From the NCBI RefSeq assembly GCF_020783335.1, contig NZ_CP086068.1, forward strand, positions 1,612,001 to 1,676,000: a stretch of DNA of 64,000 nt. Direction: 5' to 3'. Source of the DNA: Mucilaginibacter daejeonensis (GTDB lineage Bacteria > Bacteroidota > Bacteroidia > Sphingobacteriales > Sphingobacteriaceae). The notes beneath the pieces were generated by a model. It worked only from the letters and a program-made list of their open reading frames with translations, was not told the DNA's origin and ran no database searches. Position 1 is the stretch's first letter. Every line of letters begins with the position of its first letter. A program made the translations under genes and the position numbers. Shown here one piece after another: positions 15,693-24,969 of this stretch.

Positions 15693-16856
15693 TTATTCGC
15701 CGGTCAGTTCGTGCACACCATCGCTAATGTTGGTGGCGTAAACGTCGGGTGCGTAGCCGATCTTGTCGGTATAGTACGCGATCAGTTCTTTACGGTAATC
15801 CTCAAAAGCATCGGCCTTAACGATCGCAATGGCGCAGCCACCAAAGCCGGCACCGGTCATGCGGGCACCGGTAACGTTCGCGTTGGTCAGGCTGTACTCC
15901 ACTACGGCGTCCAGTTCGGCACCGCTAACTTCGTAATCATGTTGTAATGAATGGTGCGAGGCATACATTAACCTGCCAAACTCTGTCAGATCATGGTCGG
16001 CCAGTGCTTTGGCGGCCAGTTTAACGCGGTCATTCTCGCTTACTACGTGGCGGGCGCGTTTGAGTACCACCGGATCGGTGATCAGGTGCTGGTACTGCTC
16101 AAAAGTAGCGGTATCGATATCGCAAAGGTGCTCGATATTAAGCTCCTGTTTTAATGCGGCTAAGGCTTGCTGGCATTCTTCCACGCGCTCGTTGTACTTG
16201 CTCTCGGCCAGTTTACGGGGTTTGTTACTGTTGATGATCGCCAGTACATTATCGCCCAGGTGAGCATCAACGGCTTGGTAGTCCAGCGTGCCGCAATTCA
16301 GCATCAGGGCCTTGCTGTCCTCGCCAAAGGCAACGGCGAACTGATCCATGATACCGCTGCTCAAACCGATAAAGTTGTTCTCGACCGATTTGGCCATTTT
16401 TACCAGTTCCAGTTTGCTGTAGCCGGTGTTAAAATATTTGTTGAAGGCAAATGCCGTAGCGATCTCGATAGAGGCCGATGATGACAGACCCGAACCGATC
16501 GGTACGTTACCATAGTAAAGCACATCAAGCCCTTTCACGTTCTTGCCATCTGCCACAAAATGATGCAACACACCCAGCGGATAATTATACCATTCGCGGC
16601 CGGTCTTCTCGTACGCGTCCTGTACGCCAATGTCGTAAGTGTCCTCAAAGTTCACGCTCCTGAAACGGAAAACGTTATCCTCGTTAGGGGCAAGCAGCAT
16701 CCAGGTGCCAAAGTTGATGGCGCAAGGCATTACCAGTCCTCCGTTATAATCAATGTGTTCGCCTATCAGGTTAACACGGCCAGGGCAAAAATATACCTCC
16801 AATGCCTGCTGATCAAAAGCGGTGGCAAAGTGTTGTTTTAATTGGTCGGTCGTCAT
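15693..16856 (-). CDS. galK: Galactokinase
   Basis: Predicted 387-residue GHMP kinase that phosphorylates galactose with ATP, the first step of the Leloir pathway. Motif 1 is PGRVNLIGEHIDYNGG, which is the galactokinase signature; motif 2 is GSGLSSSASIE (ATP loop); motif 3 is MTGAGFGGCAIAIV. The frame extends ten codons to 16886, but a perfect -7 box sits inside that extension, so the ATG at 16856 is chosen. No other gal gene is next to it. Confidence 0.95.
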   Translation of the reverse strand: MTTDQLKQHFATAFDQQALEVYFCPGRVNLIGEHIDYNGGLVMPCAINFGTWMLLAPNEDNVFRFRSVNFEDTYDIGVQDAYEKTGREWYNYPLGVLHHFVADGKNVKGLDVLYYGNVPIGSGLSSSASIEIATAFAFNKYFNTGYSKLELVKMAKSVENNFIGLSSGIMDQFAVAFGEDSKALMLNCGTLDYQAVDAHLGDNVLAIINSNKPRKLAESKYNERVEECQQALAALKQELNIEHLCDIDTATFEQYQHLITDPVVLKRARHVVSENDRVKLAAKALADHDLTEFGRLMYASHHSLQHDYEVSGAELDAVVEYSLTNANVTGARMTGAGFGGCAIAIVKADAFEDYRKELIAYYTDKIGYAPDVYATNISDGVHELTGE

Positions 16857-16862
16857 GGAAGG

Positions 16863-16870
16863 CAAAAATA
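16863..16870 (-). promoter_or_regulatory. -7 box for galK, leaderless arrangement
   Basis: Minus-strand TATTTTTG ends 6 bases before the galK ATG, so the mRNA would begin at or next to the start codon. Confidence 0.5.
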
Positions 16871-16901
16871 TAAAAGCTTTGCACATAACGCTTATTTATA
16901 C

Positions 16902-16916
16902 GTGTATTTTATACAC
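16902..16916. promoter_or_regulatory. Palindrome upstream of galK, possible operator
   Basis: GTGTAT-TTT-ATACAC is a perfect 6-bp inverted repeat 45 bases before the galK start and just upstream of its -7 box. The half-site AAGTGTAT recurs near 16965. The arrangement fits a repressor or activator site for sugar control; the protein is unknown. Confidence 0.4.
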
Positions 16917-16978
16917 TTAATTTTAGATGACCGTTAAAATAATATTTACCGCGTAGATGACCGCAAGTGTATTATTTA

Positions 16979-16986
16979 TAGGTTTG
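16979..16986 (+). promoter_or_regulatory. Possible -7 box for the YCII gene
   Basis: TAGGTTTG is a consensus match 45 bases before the YCII start; a weaker TACCTTTT lies nearer (16994-17001). Confidence 0.3.
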
Positions 16987-17031
16987 TTGCATCTACCTTT
17001 TTATTGAAAAACTTAAAGACCAGTTACTGCC

Positions 17032-17325
17032 ATGAAACAATACGTGCTTACAGCTTATGACCATACCGATGCCGAAGCCTTGCAGCGCAGGATGAACGTG
17101 CGCCCGCATCACCTCGACGGCGTACGCGAGCTAAAGGCCAATGGCAATTATATTGCCGGCGGCGCTATATTGGACCATGAAGGCAAGATGGTAGGTTCGG
17201 TAATGATGGTGCAATTTGAGACCGACGAGCAAATGGAGGCCTGGAAGAACAACGACCCCTATGTGACGGGCGGCGTATGGGAAACCATCGATGTGAAGCC
17301 TTTTAAACAGGCGGTGGTAGAATAG
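17032..17325 (+). CDS. YCII-related domain protein
   Basis: Predicted 97-residue ferredoxin-fold protein starting MKQYVLTAYDHTDAEALQRR. Pattern RPHHLDGVRELKANGNYIAG followed by a small-residue turn and DEQMEAWKNNDPYV is typical of YCII proteins, with the conserved His (about residue 24) and Asp. Some relatives are dehalogenase-like or stress proteins; function here is unknown. It is transcribed divergently from galK. Confidence 0.85.
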   Translation: MKQYVLTAYDHTDAEALQRRMNVRPHHLDGVRELKANGNYIAGGAILDHEGKMVGSVMMVQFETDEQMEAWKNNDPYVTGGVWETIDVKPFKQAVVE

Positions 17326-17400
17326 TGCTTGCTGTAGGATTGGACCGCCGATCATCTACCACCCTTGACCGTTACCGCTAAACCTGCTACATTTATAGCC

Positions 17401-17964
17401 ATGATGAGTATGCGTTACTTTCGTGGGTTGTTGATGTTGCTGTTGGCGGTAGTGGTGTTCTCTTCATGCCGTTCCAAAAAAGCCGTGCTAAAAGGTTCGC
17501 CTGGCGATGTGGTGAAGCCGCAGGGCTTTATCGCCGATAAGTATGCCGGGATGATGGGTGTGGATACACGCGACATCACTAACGGCCGTTTATACAATTT
17601 TATTGAGCAATGGTACGGCACGCCTTACAAATTTGCCGGGTTGGATCATGATGGTATCGATTGTTCGGGATTGGCCTTTTTGCTGGAGCAGCAGGTGTTC
17701 GGCATTAATATACCGCGCAATACCGGCAGGCAGATCAACGTGATCAAGCGCAAGTACGAGGACGAATTGCAGGAAGGCGACCTGGTGTTCTTCGATTTTG
17801 ACGGTAAAAAGTTCAGCCATGTGGGCGTTTACCTGCAAAACGGTTATGTGGTGCATGCCAGTACCCGTAAGGGCGTGATGATCGCCCGCCTGCGCGACCC
17901 ATCGTTATACAAATACTTTTCACGGGCCGGCTCCATCAACACCGAGATCGCGCAGAATAACTAA
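17401..17964 (+). CDS. NlpC/P60-family cell-wall hydrolase
   Basis: Predicted 187-residue exported peptidase. A hydrophobic segment ending VVVFSSC (about residues 8-22) is a lipoprotein-like signal. The NlpC/P60 domain has catalytic Cys88 in DGIDCSGLAF, His140 in FSHVGVYL and a third polar residue in the VVHASTRKG stretch. It should cut gamma-D-Glu-meso-DAP-type links in peptidoglycan stem peptides. The frame opens at a TTG (17365), but ATG 17401, or 17404 or 17410, gives a normal signal. Confidence 0.88.
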   Translation: MMSMRYFRGLLMLLLAVVVFSSCRSKKAVLKGSPGDVVKPQGFIADKYAGMMGVDTRDITNGRLYNFIEQWYGTPYKFAGLDHDGIDCSGLAFLLEQQVFGINIPRNTGRQINVIKRKYEDELQEGDLVFFDFDGKKFSHVGVYLQNGYVVHASTRKGVMIARLRDPSLYKYFSRAGSINTEIAQNN

Positions 17965-18004
17965 GCATCGGCCAACTCCGCTATAAGGATCAGCGGCTTA
18001 TCGC

Positions 18005-18012
18005 TATCTTTG
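18005..18012 (+). promoter_or_regulatory. -7 box for a 40-residue membrane protein
   Basis: TATCTTTG, a perfect match, ends 7 bases before the ATG at 18020. This supports the small frame as a real, nearly leaderless gene. Confidence 0.5.
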
Positions 18013-18019
18013 CCGCATC

Positions 18020-18142
18020 ATGACCAAGCCCAAGAACGACTATTCCTTTTGGACCAAATACAAACAGTTCGCCCGTAACGAGATACTCCTTTACGTGATC
18101 ATGGTGGTAGGCGTGATTCTCGGCATCATTATCTTTAGTTAG
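18020..18142 (+). CDS. Small single-span membrane protein (40 residues)
   Basis: The frame encodes a basic, aromatic N-terminal tail (MTKPKNDYSFWTKYKQFARN) followed by a hydrophobic helix EILLYVIMVVGVILGIIIFS that ends the protein, which predicts a C-terminal membrane anchor with the positive tail in the cytoplasm. Support for the gene: a perfect -7 box seven bases upstream, a plausible membrane topology, and good codon use. Its last 8 bases overlap the 3' end of the converging DUF3857 gene. Function unknown. Confidence 0.6.
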   Translation: MTKPKNDYSFWTKYKQFARNEILLYVIMVVGVILGIIIFS

Positions 18143-20045
18143 CCTTTACCGTGCGGACCTTGAACCGGTCGGCATCGGCCGCGGCCTGGTACAGGTCTAC
18201 CAGATCCTGGTACTGCTCTTTAGGATAGGTACCATCAATGATCTGCAATTTGCGCTTGTATACCACCTGCCCCTGGTCGTTCATATAGGCCGAAGCCTGG
18301 TAACTGCCAAATGGCTTATCGATCCTGATGTGGTAAGGCGCGTTCTCCATTTTATAACCGGCCGGCAACTGGTAAGTGATCTCGTCAATGTCGGTATAGC
18401 CCCTGTCAATATAAACGTTGAGGGTACGGTTGCGTACCTCGCGCGGTATGTAAGTGTTACGCCCGGCCAGGTTAGCCATAAACTCGATCTTATTGTTCTC
18501 GGCTAAAGCATAATCGCGCGCGGTAAGGTCCATTTGCTCCTGGTTAACAGGGTGCGGGCTTTTGGTGGCCTTGTAGGTCAGCTTACCGATCTCGAGGTTG
18601 TTGATCCGGTAGCGCTCCTTGCTTTTGCGGATCTCTTCCTGCATGTCGCCGGGGTTAGTGGTGCGGTTATCATACTGCCAGCCTTCAAAGGTGGTGGTCA
18701 TGTTTCCGGCCAATTCACCTTCGGCATTGATGGCGACGATGGCCTTACGGTTCTGTACACTTTCCTTTGCCGTATACTTGGGCGTATGCAGTAGTTTGCC
18801 GCCGGTAGGCGTGCAGGCCACCACCAGGCGGTCGTCGGTGAAATCGCCCAAAAAGCCGAAAGGGATATCCTTGTTGGTGCATTCGAGCCAGGTGGTGTCA
18901 TTTTTGAATGGCAGGCACAAAATAATGTGGTTACCTTGCGTCATGCTGGCCATATCGGGCATCAGGCTTTTCTTGAGCTTGTCGCCAGCCTCTACCACGC
19001 AATAGTATGAGTCGATGTTGACCGCCTTCAATAGTGCCTGAGTGTAATTCACCAGCCCCTTGCAATCGCCATAACCAAATTCATCCACCTCGGCCGCTTT
19101 GAACGGCTGGAAACCGCCTATGCCTATCTGTATGCTTACATATCGCGTTTTGCGTTGCATATACTCATAAATGGCCTTGGCCTTAAGCTTTTGATCGGTA
19201 ATAGTATCAGTAAGGGAGTGCATGGCCGCTACCGTTTGTGGCGACAGGGCAGTGCGATCGCTCAGCAGTTTGTCATATACCCATTTACCCATCTCGTTCC
19301 AGTTGGTGAAGCTGCCGGTGTAACCCTCGTAACCAAAACGCTCGGGCACGATCTTCACTGCGGTGCGGTAGGTCTCCGGGTCGGGCGAGAACGGTTCGGC
19401 GCGTAGCGCTTTCTGGTTTCTGATCTCCCAGGTGTAGGTCTTCATGCCTGCGGCGTTGGTGCCGGTCACCACTTTGCCGGGGTAATTCAATTCTTTATAA
19501 CGGATGTTCAGGTCAGGCTTGCAGGCGAACTGGTATATACTGTGTTCTACCGCCGTGCCGTTCAAATCGGGCTCCCAATCCTCAATATTGAGCGATTGCT
19601 TGCTCAACACCTCGTACTCGTACTCCACGGTGTAAGGATAATTGGTCACTGCCGGTTGGAAATATTTGTACCGCAGGTCGAGGAACATGGAGAAACCATC
19701 GGCCGTGCTGTGGTCGTTAAAATTCTTCTCGCTGAATTTGCTCAGCGGTTTGCCCATGGCATCATACACGGTACCGCGGATATATCTGATCTTGCGGCTC
19801 TTATTATGGTACACCACGATGCTGGCATCACCATCGCCATTTTTATTTAAAACGGTGACCACCATTTTACGGCGGTAAACGGTGTTGTCAAGGTCCTTTA
19901 CCTCGGCGCTCACCACTTCGTCACGGGTAACGGCGCTGGCGTAGGGCAGTAGGTCTTTAGGAATAGAGGCCGCGTCGTACTGGTTCTGCGCATAGCTGCC
20001 TGGGGCCAACAGGCTAAAGGTCAATAAGAGCCAACAAAGTTTCAT
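18135..20045 (-). CDS. DUF3857 / transglutaminase-like secreted protein (intact Cys)
   Basis: Predicted 636-residue periplasmic protein. A signal peptide (LLTFSLLAPGSYAQ) is followed by DUF3857 (about 30-200) and a transglutaminase-core domain (about 270-390), whose catalytic segment GYGDCKGLVNY contains Cys328; a later C-terminal DUF2569-like beta region is rich in strands. Such proteins are common in Bacteroidota, often near polysaccharide genes, but the substrate is unknown. It starts inside the last four bases of the upstream paralogue (ATGA overlap), so the pair is coupled. Confidence 0.85.
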   Translation of the reverse strand: MKLCWLLLTFSLLAPGSYAQNQYDAASIPKDLLPYASAVTRDEVVSAEVKDLDNTVYRRKMVVTVLNKNGDGDASIVVYHNKSRKIRYIRGTVYDAMGKPLSKFSEKNFNDHSTADGFSMFLDLRYKYFQPAVTNYPYTVEYEYEVLSKQSLNIEDWEPDLNGTAVEHSIYQFACKPDLNIRYKELNYPGKVVTGTNAAGMKTYTWEIRNQKALRAEPFSPDPETYRTAVKIVPERFGYEGYTGSFTNWNEMGKWVYDKLLSDRTALSPQTVAAMHSLTDTITDQKLKAKAIYEYMQRKTRYVSIQIGIGGFQPFKAAEVDEFGYGDCKGLVNYTQALLKAVNIDSYYCVVEAGDKLKKSLMPDMASMTQGNHIILCLPFKNDTTWLECTNKDIPFGFLGDFTDDRLVVACTPTGGKLLHTPKYTAKESVQNRKAIVAINAEGELAGNMTTTFEGWQYDNRTTNPGDMQEEIRKSKERYRINNLEIGKLTYKATKSPHPVNQEQMDLTARDYALAENNKIEFMANLAGRNTYIPREVRNRTLNVYIDRGYTDIDEITYQLPAGYKMENAPYHIRIDKPFGSYQASAYMNDQGQVVYKRKLQIIDGTYPKEQYQDLVDLYQAAADADRFKVRTVKAN

Positions 20046-22018
20046 GATCTCTTTTTAAATACGATACCGGCCTTTTGTGCCTGTATGATCTTGTTGTATA
20101 ATTCTTTCAGGTAAGGGTACTCTTCGGTTGAGTAGATCGGCTTTTTAAGCTCGATGATGTGCGAAAAGGTGAAGCCGTTGGGCGTGGCCTCATACTCGGT
20201 AAGGAAGCGCCCGCCATTGGCCGGAAGACCAAGCAACAGGTTCTTGGGCGCATCTTCGATGGTGTAATTAGGAGGCAGGGTCATATTGAGGGTGATGCGT
20301 ACATCGCTCGCGGCCCCCAGGTCCACCGGGTAAGTGCGGTCGGCCAGTTTGAACGGGTTATCAGTGATCTGGTTGAACAGGTACGGATCGAACGAAAGGC
20401 GGTCGGCCTTCAGGTTATCATAAACATTGATCTCGACCTCGTACACCTCGGCCAGTACTCGGTCCAGGCTATCCAGGTTGGTGATCTTGGCGTTCAGGAT
20501 CTTGATCTTGGGCATTTTGTTGTCCAGGTCTTCCACATACTCATCAATGCTGTTGAACTTTTTGATAGCGCGGCGTTTATCCAAGGCCTCATAACCCGAG
20601 CTGAAGTTGGAGATGGTGCCGGTCAGCTTACCGTTGTCATTTAGCTTGAGGTCCATCATGTACATGCGGTTGCGTTTTTGCGAGGCCACCATATCCACCC
20701 AATAAGACGGTTTGTTAAGGCTCACCACGCGGCCCTGATCGTTCATACACTTTACAGGTAACAGGCCGAAGGGCAGCAGTGGGTCGGTTGCATCGAGCAT
20801 ATAACTGGTGCCGCCTACGTTGGCCTTGGCGATCACGTAATTAAAATCGCTCACCACCGGGTAAAGCTTATTGATGAAACCATGATCGCGGGTTGACAGC
20901 AACACCGCCTCGGTAGGGATGCCCGCCGCATTAAGTGCGGCGATCAGCGACAGGTTAACATCGGCCACGCTGCCGGTATGCCCTTCCAAGGTTCGGCGGA
21001 TACCATTATCGGTATAAATTCCGGTGAAGTTATTGAACTTAAGCTCTTTTTGTATGTAATTGTAGATAGATCTGGCTTTATCAAGGTCGGTGGTCTTGCC
21101 GGCGGTCATGGCAGCCACACGGTCCTTGAATAGGCTGGTCTTGCGCATCTGTCCGCCAAAGTCCTCGTGCTGTTTGAGCGCACGGTCAATATCATCCCAT
21201 GTCTGGGTCTTGATGTGTTTGATGCCGCTGAAAGGGTCGGTAAAATCGTTCAGCTCAAAGTCAATGGCCGATATAAAATTCTTGGGGGCGGTCATGTATT
21301 GCTCTTCCACGAAGGCCGGTATATCGGCCATTACGAATACCAGTTTGGAGCAGTCGCACTTAGCGCCGCGGGCCTCAAAGCAATCGCGGTCAATGTCGGC
21401 CTTGTTCTCGGTCAGTTTGTATGGTCCGCGCAGGGTAGCCTTGTAGTTGAAGAAAGCCGGGATGCGTACCTCATATTCTGACCGCATCTTAGGCATGCTG
21501 CTTTGAAAGGTCCAGTCCTTCATGCCCAGCGTGTTGGGCGATTCGAGCGTATACTTGTACTCGATGATGCAGCCTGGCCTCAGTCCGGGCATGGCAAATT
21601 TCACCTCGTCCCAGTATTTATTATGGTTCTCGGTGATCACCTGGCGCGGGTCAAAGGTTATGCGCTGCACGTTGCCGTTCTCGTCGGTGTAGGTGGTGAT
21701 GCCTTCTACGTCGCGTATACGTTCCACGCGGTTGTTGTCAAAACGATATACAGGTATGTGCACGTTGCCCTCGTTGAGGGCCTTGCTATCTATCAGTTTG
21801 ATCTTGACGTGGTATTCATGAATTAGGGGCAATCCATCAACGCTCGATATCCAGCTTTTGCCGTACTCTTGTAATACAACGGCGTGGGCGGTGGCATCTT
21901 TAGCATAGCTTTTCATGGCCAGCTCATCAACAGTGAAGTTACCAAACGGGAAATCAGCGGCTTTAGCGGTGTTAATAACGCATAACAGCGATAGGAGGGC
22001 GATCAGTGCTCGGGGCAT
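20042..22018 (-). CDS. DUF3857 paralogue lacking the catalytic cysteine
   Basis: Predicted 658-residue exported protein with signal peptide MPRALIALLSLLCVINTAKA, DUF3857 at about 25-200 and a transglutaminase-like fold at about 290-400. Where the neighbour has YGDCKGLVNY, this copy reads TGSVADVNLSL, so the Cys position is Val351. The rest of the domain keeps the paralogue's pattern (LNAAGIPTEAVLLSTRDHG). It is therefore probably non-catalytic, perhaps a scaffold or binding partner of the active neighbour (inference). It is the first gene of the two-gene unit. Confidence 0.85.
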   Translation of the reverse strand: MPRALIALLSLLCVINTAKAADFPFGNFTVDELAMKSYAKDATAHAVVLQEYGKSWISSVDGLPLIHEYHVKIKLIDSKALNEGNVHIPVYRFDNNRVERIRDVEGITTYTDENGNVQRITFDPRQVITENHNKYWDEVKFAMPGLRPGCIIEYKYTLESPNTLGMKDWTFQSSMPKMRSEYEVRIPAFFNYKATLRGPYKLTENKADIDRDCFEARGAKCDCSKLVFVMADIPAFVEEQYMTAPKNFISAIDFELNDFTDPFSGIKHIKTQTWDDIDRALKQHEDFGGQMRKTSLFKDRVAAMTAGKTTDLDKARSIYNYIQKELKFNNFTGIYTDNGIRRTLEGHTGSVADVNLSLIAALNAAGIPTEAVLLSTRDHGFINKLYPVVSDFNYVIAKANVGGTSYMLDATDPLLPFGLLPVKCMNDQGRVVSLNKPSYWVDMVASQKRNRMYMMDLKLNDNGKLTGTISNFSSGYEALDKRRAIKKFNSIDEYVEDLDNKMPKIKILNAKITNLDSLDRVLAEVYEVEINVYDNLKADRLSFDPYLFNQITDNPFKLADRTYPVDLGAASDVRITLNMTLPPNYTIEDAPKNLLLGLPANGGRFLTEYEATPNGFTFSHIIELKKPIYSTEEYPYLKELYNKIIQAQKAGIVFKKRS

Positions 22019-22102
22019 TTAACAATAGTTTAGGGTCGTTATTGAGCATAAATATAAAAACTTAATACGATATTGTTAAAGCTTTTACGACCTTTGCTTT
22101 TA

Positions 22103-23125
22103 ATGACATTGAACCTCAAACGCCCGCTCGCCTTTTTTGATATTGAAGCCACGGGCGCCAATATCGGCACAGACAGGATCATCGAGATCGCGATCATTAA
22201 GATGTTACCTGACGGAACCGAGCAAAGTAAGACCTGGGTAGTGAACCCCGGAATGCCTATCCCACTCGAGACCTCGCTTATACATGGCTTTTATGATGAG
22301 CATGTAAAAGACGCGCAGTTATTTGCGGCCGTAGGTACCGAGATAGCCGAATTTATCGGTGATGCCGACCTGGCCGGTTACAACTCCAACAAGTTCGACA
22401 TACCGATGCTGATGGAAGAGTTCCTGAAAGCAGGTGTATCATTTGACCTAAGCGCACGCCACTTTGTTGACGTACAAAACATATTTCACCAGATGGAACA
22501 GCGTACGCTGAAAGCAGCTTACCAGTTCTATTGCCAAAAGGACATCGTTAACGCACACTCGGCCGAGGCTGATGCCCGCGCCACCATGGAAGTATTGCTT
22601 GCCCAGGTAGAGCGTTACAAGGACTCCGAATTTGTGGACAAGAAGGGTAATAAGACCATCCCTGTACAGAACGAGGTGGCCGCCTTGCACGAGTTCACCA
22701 ACATGCAACGTGCTGTGGATTTTGTAGGCCGTATGGTGTATAATGAGGCTGGTGAGGAAGTATTTAATTTTGGCAAACACAAAGGCAAACGCGTTACCGA
22801 CGTATTTGATGTGGAGCCCAGCTACTATGCCTGGATGATGCAGGGCGATTTTCCGCTTTATACCAAGCAAAAGCTTAAAGAGATATACGACCGCTGGATA
22901 CAGGCCCGTCCGCCGCGCCCGGCTCAGCCCAAACCTGCCCCGGCCGATGGTGGCAATCAGCAGGGTGAAAAAAAACCTTTTCAAAAACCCTTCAATAAAC
23001 AGCAGCCTTACAACAAGCCGCCACAACAACAGCAACAGCGCCCATATAAAAAGCCTGATGAACCTGCAAAGCCGGTAAATGAGGACATGCTGCAGGCTTT
23101 AGCCAACAAGTTCAAAAAGAGCTGA
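22103..23125 (+). CDS. DnaQ-like 3'-5' exonuclease with FGKHKG domain
   Basis: Predicted 340-residue protein. Residues about 8-175 form a DEDDh exonuclease: ExoI FFDIEATG (Asp and Glu), ExoII in DLAGYNSNKFDIPML, ExoIII AHSAEADARAT with the last Asp. Residues about 215-265 carry a DUF3820-like module FNFGKHKGKRV..YYAWMM. The last 70 residues are low-complexity, rich in Pro, Gln and Lys, and end with a short acidic/hydrophobic helix. Likely DNA or RNA repair exonuclease or polymerase III epsilon-like subunit. Frame opens at TTG 22073, but ATG 22103 is the natural start. Confidence 0.85.
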   Translation: MTLNLKRPLAFFDIEATGANIGTDRIIEIAIIKMLPDGTEQSKTWVVNPGMPIPLETSLIHGFYDEHVKDAQLFAAVGTEIAEFIGDADLAGYNSNKFDIPMLMEEFLKAGVSFDLSARHFVDVQNIFHQMEQRTLKAAYQFYCQKDIVNAHSAEADARATMEVLLAQVERYKDSEFVDKKGNKTIPVQNEVAALHEFTNMQRAVDFVGRMVYNEAGEEVFNFGKHKGKRVTDVFDVEPSYYAWMMQGDFPLYTKQKLKEIYDRWIQARPPRPAQPKPAPADGGNQQGEKKPFQKPFNKQQPYNKPPQQQQQRPYKKPDEPAKPVNEDMLQALANKFKKS

Positions 23126-23164
23126 TAGAGGTAGAAAGCTGAACTTTGCTACCGCTGATGCGTT

Positions 23165-23941
23165 ATGTTATACATGAGGGCTAAGCGGCAAGGCAAATAT
23201 TTTTCGGGAACGAGTAACGTGGTAGTGCCGGTGCGTAACAAGCTGGCCTACCCACCGGAATTTCAGGAGGGCACCAAGCTTACCTATTATGCCTCGCTGT
23301 TCAACAGCGTAGAGGTGAACAGCACCTTCTACAAGCTGCCCATGCCACGCACCATCGAAAAGTGGTGTGCCGAGGTGGAGCCGGAGTTCCGGTTTACCTT
23401 TAAGTTATGGCAGGAGATCACCCATACCAAAGGCCAACCGTTCGACCCCGAAAAGCTTGCCCGCTTTATGCACGTGATCGGCCATGCCGGTGATCATAAG
23501 GGTTGTTTGCTGATCCAGTTCCCGCCGAGCGTTACCTTTGCGCCCATGATGCTGAATGCCTTGCTGAGCGAGGTGGTGATGCACGACACATACCGCAGTT
23601 GGGCGATCGCCGTAGAGTTCAGGAACCGGTCATGGTACCAAGACACTACCTACGAGATGCTGGCCGCTCACCATGCCATCATGGTACGACACGATCTGCC
23701 CGCATCTTCCACACCACCTTTTGATAATGAAGATGAAGTGGTGTACTTGCGTTTCCATGGACCTGAAGGTGGTTACCGGGGTAGCTATGAGGATGATCAC
23801 TTGTATGAATATGCCGGATACATCAATGAGTGGATGCAGGAGGGAAGGGATGTATACGTTTACTTTAACAACACCATGGGCGCTGCCGTACATAATCTGA
23901 TCACGCTTGATCGGTATGTGAAACAGCTTAGCGGGAAGTGA
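23165..23941 (+). CDS. DUF72 (YecE-like) protein
   Basis: Predicted 258-residue TIM-barrel-like protein of the DUF72 family. Typical stretches are LTYYASLFNSVEVNSTFYKLP, RFTFKLWQEITHTK, LLIQFPPSV and VEFRNRSW, and YVYFNNTMGAAVHN near the end. The function of the family is unknown. Starts ATG 23165 and a slightly later ATG 23174 are both possible. It converges with queG over 28 bases. Confidence 0.85.
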   Translation: MLYMRAKRQGKYFSGTSNVVVPVRNKLAYPPEFQEGTKLTYYASLFNSVEVNSTFYKLPMPRTIEKWCAEVEPEFRFTFKLWQEITHTKGQPFDPEKLARFMHVIGHAGDHKGCLLIQFPPSVTFAPMMLNALLSEVVMHDTYRSWAIAVEFRNRSWYQDTTYEMLAAHHAIMVRHDLPASSTPPFDNEDEVVYLRFHGPEGGYRGSYEDDHLYEYAGYINEWMQEGRDVYVYFNNTMGAAVHNLITLDRYVKQLSGK

Positions 23942-23969
23942 TGATATCAACCCGATCGCTCAGCGTGCC

Positions 23970-24899
23970 TTAGGTCAGGAACTCGATATTCCTTTTCAGC
24001 CCCGCAAATTTGGTACGCTTAACGGCCGACCGGCGAAAAACTTCCTGAAAGGTCTCTTGAGTAATGTCCTGCCAGTCGCGCTCGCTCATGCCCAGCAGAT
24101 CAGGGTGGGGGTCGAAGGCCGGTTCCTGATGTGCGATCGAGAAGCGGTTCCATGGGCAAACGTTCTGACATACGTCACACCCGAACATCCAGTTATCGGT
24201 CTTCCCTTTGAATTCTTCCGGGATATTATTCTTCAACTCAATGGTGAGATAAGAGATGCAGCGGCTTCCATCAACGATATAAGGCGCCACAATGGCATCA
24301 GTAGGGCAGGCATCTATGCAGCGGGTGCAGGTGCCACAATGGTCTTTAGTGGGTTCTATATCATAGGCCAGTTCCGCATCCACGATCAGCTCGGCCAAAA
24401 AGAAGAACGACCCGCTTTGTTTATTGATCAGGTTGGCATTCTTGCCCACCCATCCCAACCCGGCACGTTTGGCCCAGGCCTTATCCAGCACCGGGGCCGA
24501 ATCCACAAAGGCGCGGCCGCCTACATCGCCAATGTTCTCCTGAATAAAGTATAGTAACTCTTTAAGCTTGCCCTTGATCACGTCATGGTAATCGAGCCCG
24601 TAGGCATATTTGGATATTTTGGGGGCCAGAGGGTCTACTTGTTGCTGATCGGTATAATAGTTCAGGGCCAATGAAATGACCGAACGGGCACCATCTACCA
24701 GCAAACGCGGGTCAAGGCGTTTATCAAAATGGTTCTCCATATACTGCATCTCGCCATGGTTACCCTGCTTGAGCCAGCTCTCCAGCCGTGGGGCCTCTTC
24801 CTCCAAAAAATCGGCCTTGGCAATGCCACAGAACATGAACCCGAGGCGCTTGGCCTCCGCCTTGATCAGCTGACTGTATCTGAGCAGGTTCTGTTCCAT
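23970..24899 (-). CDS. queG: Epoxyqueuosine reductase
   Basis: Predicted 309-residue cytoplasmic enzyme that reduces epoxyqueuosine in tRNA to queuosine, using cobalamin and two 4Fe-4S clusters. The cluster motifs are [12 protein letters not shown] (about 186-197) and [11 protein letters not shown] (about 236-246); earlier residues, including SLALNYYTD and [11 protein letters not shown], are typical QueG. Length is at the short end because a C-terminal HEAT extension of some family members is absent. A -7 box lies 8 bases before the start. Confidence 0.93.
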   Translation of the reverse strand: MEQNLLRYSQLIKAEAKRLGFMFCGIAKADFLEEEAPRLESWLKQGNHGEMQYMENHFDKRLDPRLLVDGARSVISLALNYYTDQQQVDPLAPKISKYAYGLDYHDVIKGKLKELLYFIQENIGDVGGRAFVDSAPVLDKAWAKRAGLGWVGKNANLINKQSGSFFFLAELIVDAELAYDIEPTKDHCGTCTRCIDACPTDAIVAPYIVDGSRCISYLTIELKNNIPEEFKGKTDNWMFGCDVCQNVCPWNRFSIAHQEPAFDPHPDLLGMSERDWQDITQETFQEVFRRSAVKRTKFAGLKRNIEFLT

Positions 24900-24907
24900 T
24901 TCAGTTA

Positions 24908-24915
24908 CAAATATA
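24908..24915 (-). promoter_or_regulatory. -7 box for queG, leaderless arrangement
   Basis: Minus-strand TATATTTG, 8 bases before the ATG, leaves at most one or two bases of leader. Confidence 0.5.
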
Positions 24916-24969
24916 AGGGATTTGTTGCGGGGTTTGGGTCGTGTGTTGTGGGTTGTTGGAGGTTAGGAG

